Shown here piece by piece: positions 1 through 5,325 of a stretch of DNA of 10,216 bases. How positions within the stretch are numbered: the stretch's first letter is position 1; each line of letters starts with the position of its first letter. The notes below the pieces were generated by a model. It was not told where the DNA came from and searched no databases. It saw only the letters and a list, made by a program, of their open reading frames with translations. The position numbers and the translations under genes were made by a program. Origin of the DNA: Thermoprotei archaeon (GTDB lineage Archaea; Thermoproteota; Thermoprotei; Thermofilales; Thermofilaceae); NCBI GenBank assembly GCA_003649495.1, contig QMRZ01000044.1, forward strand, positions 1 to 10,216. Reading direction: 5' to 3'.

Positions 1-1784
1 GGTCTGGGAGGCCGCTGAGGACCCTGGCCCAGAGGCTCAAGGGGAAGGAGGGCAGGTTCAGGGGGAGCCTGGCCGGCAAGCGCGTCGACTTCTCCGCCAG
101 GACGGTCATCTCGCCGGACCCCAAGCTCAGCATAAACGAGGTGGGCGTGCCGGTGGAGGTGGCCAAGGTCCTCGTAGTGCCCGAGAAGGTCACGGCGTGG
201 AACCTGGAGGAGATGAGGGAGCTGGTCAGGAGGGGGCCCTACGAGTACCCGGGCGCTAACTACGTGATAAGGCCGGATGGCGGCAGGATAGACCTCAGGT
301 TCGTGAAGGACAGGAACGCTATAGCCGAGACCCTCAAGCCGGGCTACATCGTGGAGAGGCACCTGAGGGATGGCGACATAGTGCTGTTCAACAGGCAGCC
401 GTCGCTGCACCGCATGTCCATCATGGCGCACAGGGTCAGGGTGCTGCCCTACAAGACGTTCAGGCTCAACCTCCTGGTCTGCCCGCCCTACAACGCGGAC
501 TTCGACGGGGATGAGATGAACCTCCACGCCCCGCAGAGCGAGGAGGCTAGGGCTGAGGCCGCCACCCTCATGCTGGTCCAGGAGCAGATACTCTCGCCCC
601 GCTACGGCGGCCCCATCATAGGCGGGCTGCACGACTACATAACTGGCGCCTACCTGCTGACGAGGAAGGACACGCTGCTGGACAAGAAGAAGATGGCGGT
701 GCTCCTGTACGAGGCTGGCTACGAGGGCGAGCTGCCGGAGCCAGCGATCCTCAAGCCCGGCCCCTACTGGACGGGCAAGCAGCTCGTGAGCGCTGTGCTG
801 CCCCGCGACTTCAGCTATGAGGGCAGGGCGTCCGTGTGCCGCAAGTGTGACGAGTGCCTGGCGGAGCGCTGCCCCTACGACGCGTACGTGGTCGTGAGGG
901 GGGGCGAGCTCCTGGCCGGGGTGCTCGACAAGAACGGGGTGGCGGCGCAGGTGCCCTCGACACTCCTCCACGACTACGTGAAGGAGTACGGGACGGATAA
1001 GGGGAGGGAGCTCCTCGACGGGCTCTTCAGGGCCTTCATAGCGTACCTCGACCTCCACGGCTTCACGATGGGGCTGGACAGCCTGGACGTGCCGCCCGAG
1101 GCGTACGGGGAGATAGGGAGGATACTCAGGGAGGCTGAGGAGGAGGTGACCAAGCTGATAGAGAAGGCGAGGAGGGGCGAGCTCGAGCCCCTGCCCGGGC
1201 GGACGATGGAGGAGACCCTGGAGCAGAGGATACTCGAGGTCCTCTCGAGGGCGAGGGATAGGGCTGGAGAGGTGGCGGGCAGGTACATCGGGCTCATGAA
1301 GGAGGCGGTGATGATGGCCAGGACTGGCGCCAGGGCTAACATGCTGAACATAACCCAGATGGTCGCCGTCCTAGGGCAGCAGTCGATAAGGGGCGAGAGG
1401 ATAAAGAGGGGCTTCACGCGCAGGACCTTGCCGCACTTCAAGTGGGGCGACCTAGGGCCGAGGGCCAGGGGCTTCGTCTACTCCAGCTTCAAGCGGGGGC
1501 TCAGGCCGACGGAGTTCTTCTTCCACGCCATGGCCGGGAGGGAGGGCCTGGTGGACACCGCGGTGAGGACGGCGCAGAGCGGCTACATGTACAGGAGGCT
1601 GGCCAACGCGCTGCAGGACTTCTACGTGGCCTACGATGGCAGCGTGAGGACCTCGGAGGGCTTCGTCGTCCAGTTCAGGTATGGGGAGGATGGCGTCGAC
1701 CCCGCCAAGAGCGATCACGGCAAGCCCGTGGACGTGGATAAGGTGATTAGGAAGGTGCTGGCGGAGAGGGGTGGTGTGAGGTGA
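1..1784 (+). CDS. rpoA1: DNA-directed RNA polymerase subunit A' (Rpo1N), 5'-truncated
   Basis: This is the C-terminal two thirds of the archaeal A' subunit, the N-terminal part of the largest polymerase subunit. Reading begins at base 3 and no start lies in the window; 593 residues are present and about 290 N-terminal residues are probably missing (families are near 880). Seen directly: SGRPLRTLAQRLKGKEGRF at the left edge and KRVDFSARTVISPD after it. The catalytic Mg-binding motif NADFDGDEMN lies at bases 492-521, with its three aspartates intact. A cysteine group C-x2-C-x2-C-x4-C starts at base 837. The bridge-helix region RPTEFFFHAMAGREGLVD starts near base 1503. As is normal in archaea, the protein ends just after the bridge helix and the trigger loop is in A''. 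The TGA stop overlaps the GTG start of rpoA2 (GTGA), which indicates translational coupling. The 141 position is an internal methionine, not the true start. The identification is secure. Confidence 0.97.
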   Translation, partial: SGRPLRTLAQRLKGKEGRFRGSLAGKRVDFSARTVISPDPKLSINEVGVPVEVAKVLVVPEKVTAWNLEEMRELVRRGPYEYPGANYVIRPDGGRIDLRFVKDRNAIAETLKPGYIVERHLRDGDIVLFNRQPSLHRMSIMAHRVRVLPYKTFRLNLLVCPPYNADFDGDEMNLHAPQSEEARAEAATLMLVQEQILSPRYGGPIIGGLHDYITGAYLLTRKDTLLDKKKMAVLLYEAGYEGELPEPAILKPGPYWTGKQLVSAVLPRDFSYEGRASVCRKCDECLAERCPYDAYVVVRGGELLAGVLDKNGVAAQVPSTLLHDYVKEYGTDKGRELLDGLFRAFIAYLDLHGFTMGLDSLDVPPEAYGEIGRILREAEEEVTKLIEKARRGELEPLPGRTMEETLEQRILEVLSRARDRAGEVAGRYIGLMKEAVMMARTGARANMLNITQMVAVLGQQSIRGERIKRGFTRRTLPHFKWGDLGPRARGFVYSSFKRGLRPTEFFFHAMAGREGLVDTAVRTAQSGYMYRRLANALQDFYVAYDGSVRTSEGFVVQFRYGEDGVDPAKSDHGKPVDVDKVIRKVLAERGGVR

Positions 1785-2980
1785 GCGGCCGCAGGCCAGT
1801 CACGGAGGAGGAGGCCAGGGCGCTGGTGGAGCCCTACGCCAACGTGCTGCCCAAGAGCCTCGTCGAGGAGGTTGTGAGGAAGGTGGTGGAGAACAAGCTG
1901 ACGCTCGAGGAGGCTAGGAGGGTGGTGGACAGGGTTGTGCTGAGCTACATGAAGAGCCTAGTCGACCCCGGCGAGGCGGTGGGGATGGTCGCGGCCCAGT
2001 CGATAGGGGAGCCGAGCACCCAGATGACGCTGAGGACCTTCCACTTCGCGGGCGTCAGGGAGCTCAACGTGACGCTGGGGCTGCCGAGGCTGATAGAGAT
2101 AGTGGATGCGAGGAAGACCGTCTCGACGCCGATCATGGAGGTCTACCTCGAGGAGGGCTACAAGAACAGTAGGGAGAAGGCCCTTGAGGTGGCGAGGAAG
2201 CTGGAGCTCACCACCATCGAGAACGTGTCGAGGAGCATCACGGTGGACTACATCGAGTACGCGATAATAATAGAGCTGGACCCCGAGATGCTGGAGAACA
2301 GGGGCGTCAAGCCCAGGGATGTCGTCAAGGCCCTCAACAGGATTAAGGGGAAGAAGGGGAGCGTCGAGCTCAACGGCCTGACCGTGATCTTCAGGACGGG
2401 CCTGGAGGACGCCATCAAGCTCAGGAGGACGTACGAGAGGGTCAGGAACCTCAGGGTCAAGGGCGTGAAGGGGATTAGGAGGGCGATAGTCCGCTACGAC
2501 GAGGAGCTGGGCGAGTACAAGATAATCACGGAGGGCTCAAACCTCGCCGCGGCTCTCAGCATGGAGGGCGTCGACTACAGGAGGACCATCAGCAACAACA
2601 TCCACGAGATAGCGGAGGTGCTCGGCATAGAGGCGGCCAGGGCGGCGATCATAAGGGAGATGATGAACGTGCTGGAGGAGCAGGGCCTCGACGTGGACGT
2701 CAGGCACATCATGCTGGTCGCCGACGCGATGACCTTCACGGGCAGGATAAGGCAGGTTGGCAGGCACGGCGTCGCGGGGGAGAAGCCCAGCGTGCTGGCT
2801 AGAGCGGCATTCGAGGTCACCGTCAAGCACCTCGTGGACGCCGCGGTGAGGGGCGAGGTCGACGAGCTGAAGGGAGTGGTGGAGAACGTGATCGTCGGCT
2901 CCAGGACTGTGCCCCTCGGCACCGGCATAGTGAAGCTCATGATGCTGTACCCGAAGATCGAGGCTGAGGGCTCAGAGTAG
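1781..2980 (+). CDS. rpoA2: DNA-directed RNA polymerase subunit A'' (Rpo1C)
   Basis: This 399-residue protein is the C-terminal part of the split largest polymerase subunit, a normal length for archaeal A''. It completes the active centre made with A'. The trigger-loop region is at residues 63-92 (GEAVGMVAAQSIGEPS, then QMTLRTFHFAGV), with the leucine and histidine expected to contact the incoming nucleotide. The conserved C-terminal jaw/cleft segment includes ITEGSNL (residues 249-255), TISNNIHEIAEVLGIEAAR (269-287) and HIMLVADAMTFTGRIRQVGR (309-328). It starts at GTG 1781, inside the rpoA1 stop codon. No alternative in-frame start lies close upstream, and a GGTG-rich stretch precedes it. 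It ends in TAG. The next gene is convergent and only 25 bases away, whereas in most crenarchaea rpl30e follows directly. I see no T-rich terminator after the stop. Confidence 0.97.
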   Translation: MSGRRPVTEEEARALVEPYANVLPKSLVEEVVRKVVENKLTLEEARRVVDRVVLSYMKSLVDPGEAVGMVAAQSIGEPSTQMTLRTFHFAGVRELNVTLGLPRLIEIVDARKTVSTPIMEVYLEEGYKNSREKALEVARKLELTTIENVSRSITVDYIEYAIIIELDPEMLENRGVKPRDVVKALNRIKGKKGSVELNGLTVIFRTGLEDAIKLRRTYERVRNLRVKGVKGIRRAIVRYDEELGEYKIITEGSNLAAALSMEGVDYRRTISNNIHEIAEVLGIEAARAAIIREMMNVLEEQGLDVDVRHIMLVADAMTFTGRIRQVGRHGVAGEKPSVLARAAFEVTVKHLVDAAVRGEVDELKGVVENVIVGSRTVPLGTGIVKLMMLYPKIEAEGSE

Positions 2981-3005
2981 TGCGCGCCCCGCCGCCGCTC
3001 AGGCG

Positions 3006-3890
3006 CTACTCCCTCAGCGCGTCGCGCAGAGTGACGGCACCCCTCACGACGCCATCGCCGTCCACAACAGGCACTAGCTCGATCCCAGTGGATGCCATGA
3101 AGCGCATCACACTCCTCATGGGAGTCTCCATGGCCGCTGCGGGGACGCCGCGCCTCATCAGGCGCTGGACCCTCATCACGCCCACCCTCCTCGACTCCCC
3201 CCTGGAGACCTGGGCGGCCCCCATCACGGCCTTGGGCCCGTGCTCACTCCTCGTGAACCACTTGCCCGTCCTAATGAGGTCCCAGACGGTTATAGTCCCC
3301 TGGGGGCCTCCCTCATCGTTGACCACGACTACGCCCAGGACACGGCCCCCCGCGATCTCGTCGATAACGCGGGTCACTGGCTCCCGCCAGTGCAGGCTGA
3401 TGACGCCGTCCCCCAGCTCCGTGTAGGAGGAGGACACGGGCCTGGCCTCCTCAGGCGGGTCCATGTACATGAGCTCCCTCAGCAGGCCGAGGGCGGTGAC
3501 GAGCCCCACCACGCTCCTGCGGGCGAGGTCATCCACCACCAGGATTCCCGGGAGCCCGTACCTCGACATGAGCTCGTAGGCGCGGCTCACGCTCTCCTCA
3601 AACGTCGCCAGTGGCCAGCGCCTGACCACGCTCCCAACACTCCTGGTGGAGGCGAAGGAGCGGGCGAGGAGCACGTCGTGCACCGTTATGAAGCCCTCAG
3701 CAGCGTCGCTAGAGGTGGACTTGTACACGGGGATCACGGCCGCCCTGTAACGCCTGGCCCTCCCCCTGACCCTCAGCAGCGTATCCCCCATCAGGGTCTT
3801 GAAGCGGGGATCCTCCAGGACCCAGCCGATCGGCACCCTAGAGGCCGAGAGTCTCACAGCCCTCTCGACCTTCAGCTTAACTAGCCCCAA
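3006..3890 (-). CDS. Four-CBS-repeat protein of unknown ligand and function
   Basis: This 294-residue soluble protein appears to consist only of four cystathionine-beta-synthase (CBS) repeats, the modules that pair up to bind adenine nucleotides or related ligands. Approximate repeats are: a degenerate one at residues 20-80 (AAVIPVYKS, then GFITVHDVLLA); residues 82-140 (VGSVVRRWPLATFEES, GILVVDD, VVGLVTALGLL); residues 160-208 (VISLHWREPVTRVIDEIAGG, GVVVVND, GTITVWDLI); and residues 235-294 (VGVMRVQRLMRRG, ELVPVVDGDGVVRGAVTLRD). There is no fused catalytic, transporter or DNA-binding domain and no signal peptide or membrane segment. The start is TTG at 3890, with GAGGA four bases before it. 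A TATA-like element lies about 35 bases upstream, and an in-frame TGA further up excludes a longer form. It is convergent to rpoA2 and divergent from rpl30e, so it sits reversed inside the polymerase/ribosome operon. Its ligand and target cannot be told from sequence. CBS identity is good; function is unknown. Confidence 0.85.
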   Translation of the reverse strand: MGLVKLKVERAVRLSASRVPIGWVLEDPRFKTLMGDTLLRVRGRARRYRAAVIPVYKSTSSDAAEGFITVHDVLLARSFASTRSVGSVVRRWPLATFEESVSRAYELMSRYGLPGILVVDDLARRSVVGLVTALGLLRELMYMDPPEEARPVSSSYTELGDGVISLHWREPVTRVIDEIAGGRVLGVVVVNDEGGPQGTITVWDLIRTGKWFTRSEHGPKAVMGAAQVSRGESRRVGVMRVQRLMRRGVPAAAMETPMRSVMRFMASTGIELVPVVDGDGVVRGAVTLRDALRE

Positions 3891-3920
3891 AACTTCCTCA
3901 AGAATGCATTGACACGGTCA

Positions 3921-3930
3921 CTAATAAATG
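3921..3930 (-). promoter_or_regulatory. Probable TATA box of the CBS-protein gene
   Basis: Read on the minus strand this is CATTTATTAG, an AT-rich island in GC-rich sequence. Its centre is about 25 bases from the expected transcription start (near 3900) and about 35 bases from the TTG start. That would leave a short leader holding only the GAGGA ribosome-binding site. It fits the archaeal TATA position but is inferred by eye. Confidence 0.45.
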
Positions 3931-3950
3931 CGCCATTGGGCGCCCCGCTA

Positions 3951-3960
3951 AGTTTAAAGC
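3951..3960 (+). promoter_or_regulatory. Probable TATA box for the rpl30e-nusA run
   Basis: The sequence AGTTTAAAGC contains the TATA-like core TTTAAA at 3953-3958. It is the only AT-rich element in the + direction between the divergent CBS gene and rpl30e. Transcription would start near 3980-3985. Because the CBS gene separates rpl30e from rpoA2, this promoter is needed to express rpl30e and nusA. It lies about 25 bases from the CBS-gene TATA box on the other strand, so the two could interfere or be regulated together (inference). Confidence 0.5.
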
Positions 3961-3980
3961 CTCTGTAGGCTCCTATGCAG

Positions 3981-4056
3981 TGCTATGGGCGCTGCGAGCG
4001 CGCCGGAGCCATCCGATGCGGGCTGTTGCGTGAAGACGTGTTAGGAGGTGAGCGGG
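3981..4056 (+). promoter_or_regulatory. 5' leader of rpl30e with strong ribosome-binding site and a possible 19-codon upstream ORF
   Basis: The leader predicted from the TATA box is about 75 bases, long for this locus where other genes have leaders near 0-10 bases. It holds a near-perfect Shine-Dalgarno sequence, GGAGGTGA at 4044-4051, five bases before TTG 4057. This decides the rpl30e start in favour of TTG 4057 over GTG 4048, which lies inside the Shine-Dalgarno sequence. An ATG at 3985, almost at the expected transcription start, opens a 19-codon frame. Its TAG stop (4042-4044) shares a base with the Shine-Dalgarno sequence. A GC hairpin (GGCGC 3988-3992 with GCGCC 4000-4004) is also possible. 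Whether the short frame is translated is unknown. Confidence 0.4.
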
Positions 4057-4368
4057 TTGGACGTGGTTCGTGAGATCCAGACGGCGTTGAGGACGGGGAA
4101 GGTGGTGCTGGGGTCCAAGCAGACGCTGAAGATGGTGGTAACCGGGAGGGCTAAGCTCGTCATCATAGCCTCGAACATACCGGAGCACCTGCGGAGGGAC
4201 ATTGTGCGCTACTGCAAGCTATCGAGGACCCCCGTCTACGAGTTCCCCGGAACCTCGTGGGACCTCGGCGCGGTCTGCAATAAGCCGTTCATGGTGGCCG
4301 CCATGGCGGTGCTGGACCCTGGGGATAGCAGCATACTCGAGCTCGCGAGGGAGGAGGGGGGTGAGTAG
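4057..4368 (+). CDS. rpl30e: Large ribosomal subunit protein L30e (eL30)
   Basis: This is a 103-residue protein of the L30e/L7Ae RNA-binding fold found in archaeal and eukaryotic 60S-type subunits. Diagnostic stretches are TGKVVLGSKQTLK (residues 13-25), KLVIIASNIPEHLRRDI (33-49), CKLSRTPVYEFPGTSWDLG (53-71) and CNKPFMVAAMAVLDPG (74-89). These are the helix, strand and loop elements that in this family contact kink-turn RNA. I chose TTG 4057 because GGAGGTGA lies five bases upstream. The longer GTG 4048 form (MSG added) remains possible, and its MSG opening resembles rpoA2 and rpl13. Its TAG stop abuts the ATG of nusA. In crenarchaea this gene normally follows rpoA2 directly; here the CBS gene lies between them. 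Confidence 0.94.
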   Translation: MDVVREIQTALRTGKVVLGSKQTLKMVVTGRAKLVIIASNIPEHLRRDIVRYCKLSRTPVYEFPGTSWDLGAVCNKPFMVAAMAVLDPGDSSILELAREEGGE

Positions 4369-4803
4369 ATGCCGAGCATAAAGCTGACTGAGCTGGAGAT
4401 GCAGTACATATCGCTGTTCGAGGCGGTGACGCAGGTCGAGGCCGTGGACTGTGTGGTCGACGAGGAGTGCAACAGGGTGATATTCGTCGTCAAGAGGGGG
4501 ATGGCGGGCAAGGCGATAGGGGGCGACGGCGCCAACGTGAAGATGCTGAGGAGGCTGCTGCAGAAGGACGTGGACATAGTGGAGGAGAGCGACACGCTCG
4601 AGGGCCTGCTGCGCTCCGCCCTCTTCCCCGCATCGGTGAAGTCGATAGAGGTGAAGAGGGACAGCAGCGGGAGGAAGATAGTGGTCGTCGAGGTGCCGCC
4701 GGAGCAGAAGGGGCTCGCCATAGGGAGGAGGGGCAGGAACGTGAAGAAGGTGAGGCTACTGGCCAAGAGGTACTTCGACGTGGACCACGTGGCGCTGAAG
4801 TAG
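4369..4803 (+). CDS. nusA: NusA-like transcription termination/antitermination factor (two KH domains)
   Basis: This 144-residue archaeal NusA consists only of two KH RNA-binding domains, as usual in archaea; the bacterial N-terminal polymerase-binding and S1 domains are absent. The two KH GxxG loops are GKAIGGDGAN (residues 47-56) and GLAIGRRGRN (residues 115-124), both with intact glycines. The opening IKLTELEMQYISLFE is typical of the family. The ATG directly follows the rpl30e TAG, with GGGGGTGAG at the rpl30e 3' end as the ribosome-binding site, so the two are translated in tandem. The archaeal protein binds RNA; its action in termination or in rRNA transcription is less well proven than in bacteria. 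Its place between rpl30e and rps12 is the standard one. It ends in TAG, and an rps12 promoter begins immediately after. Confidence 0.94.
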   Translation: MPSIKLTELEMQYISLFEAVTQVEAVDCVVDEECNRVIFVVKRGMAGKAIGGDGANVKMLRRLLQKDVDIVEESDTLEGLLRSALFPASVKSIEVKRDSSGRKIVVVEVPPEQKGLAIGRRGRNVKKVRLLAKRYFDVDHVALK

Positions 4804-4816
4804 AGAAACTTTTAAG
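4803..4816 (+). promoter_or_regulatory. Probable BRE/TATA promoter of rps12 (leaderless or nearly so)
   Basis: Directly after the nusA stop, GAGAAA (4803-4808, BRE-like) is followed by CTTTTAAG (4809-4816, TATA-like). The ATG of rps12 is at 4843, about 31 bases from the TATA centre. The transcript would therefore begin within a few bases of the ATG, and no Shine-Dalgarno sequence is visible before it. This gives rps12 and the genes after it transcription separate from rpl30e-nusA. Confidence 0.6.
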
Positions 4817-4842
4817 AGCTCAGCCGCGGCCTGGTCCAAGGC

Positions 4843-5286
4843 ATGCCGGGCTCAAAGTCTCCACGCGGACTGTACGCAGCTAGGAAGCTGATAAAGAAGA
4901 GGAAGAAGTTCAGGTGGAGCGACATAGAGTACAAGCGCAGGATGCTCAGGCTACGGGAGAGGTTCGACCCCCTCGAGGGCGCCCCAATGGCCAGGGGCAT
5001 AGTGTTAGAGAAAGTTGGGATAGAGAGTAGACAACCTAACAGCGCAGTTAGAAAATGCGTTCGCGTCCAGCTGGTGAAGAATGGGAAGGTGGTTACGGCG
5101 TTCCTGCCGGGGGATGGCGCCCTGCTATTCGTGAATGAGCATGACGAGGTGGTGATAGAGAGGATTGGGGGGCCGGAGGGGAGGGCGTACGGCGACCTGC
5201 CGGGCGTCAGGTTCAGGGTGATAAAGGTCAATGGCGTCTCGCTGAAGGAGATACTGAGGGGCAGGAAGCAGAAGCCAATGCGGTAA
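4843..5286 (+). CDS. rps12: Small ribosomal subunit protein S12 (uS12)
   Basis: This is a 147-residue protein of the decoding centre, of the archaeal/eukaryotic S23-like length. Seen: a basic N-terminus (AARKLIKKRKKFRW), the near-universal loop QPNSAVRKCVRVQL at residues 64-77, LPGDGAL at 88-94, and GDLPGVRFRVIKVNGVSL at 117-134. The ATG 4843 start fits a leaderless transcript from the promoter just upstream. It ends in TAA, one of only two TAA stops here. Bases 5001-5061, coding the QPNSAVRK neighbourhood, switch to AT-rich codons (TTA, AAA, AGA, CAA, GTT, CCT) found almost nowhere else in the locus; the encoded protein is normal. The usual partner rps7 is absent, and the next gene is rpoD after a 39-base gap. 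Confidence 0.97.
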   Translation: MPGSKSPRGLYAARKLIKKRKKFRWSDIEYKRRMLRLRERFDPLEGAPMARGIVLEKVGIESRQPNSAVRKCVRVQLVKNGKVVTAFLPGDGALLFVNEHDEVVIERIGGPEGRAYGDLPGVRFRVIKVNGVSLKEILRGRKQKPMR

Positions 5287-5296
5287 CGTAATTAGT
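5287..5296 (+). promoter_or_regulatory. Weak candidate TATA element before rpoD
   Basis: The rps12-rpoD gap contains CGTAATTAGT, the only AT-rich stretch there. It is centred about 34 bases before the rpoD start, the same distance as other promoter candidates in the window. The leader would still contain the GGGGGAT ribosome-binding site at 5313-5319. The match is weak, and rpoD may simply be co-transcribed with rps12. Confidence 0.25.
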
Positions 5297-5325
5297 GTGT
5301 GGCGGGCACGTAAGGGGGATCGAGT

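Noticed and set aside
1306..1348. GTGATGA followed by CTGA within rpoA1, resembling C and D boxes
   Set aside because: It encodes conserved A' residues (VMMARTG to MLNITQ), and no internal C'/D' pair is present.
974..1441. Open frame of 155 codons on the minus strand opposite rpoA1
   Set aside because: It is antisense to conserved polymerase residues; its hydrophobic, serine-rich look is the complement of GC-rich acidic/basic helices.
3150..3165. Perfect inverted repeat GCGCCT-CATC-AGGCGC
   Set aside because: It lies inside well-supported CBS coding sequence (fourth repeat) and is explained by arginine and leucine codons.
3153..3180. Two C-box-like TGATGA motifs on the minus strand suggesting a C/D box guide RNA
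   Set aside because: Spacing between the boxes is only about 11 bases, no matching terminal D box and C box pair frames a guide of normal length, and both lie in coding sequence.
3240..3884. Open frame of 214 codons on the + strand opposite the CBS gene
   Set aside because: The CBS repeats on the minus strand are convincing, and the + strand frame has no recognisable domain and no ribosome-binding site or promoter of its own.
4048..4056. GTG 4048 as the rpl30e start
   Set aside because: It overlaps GGAGGTGA, which is ideally placed for TTG 4057. It is not excluded, since rpoA2 and rpl13 also begin with MSG.
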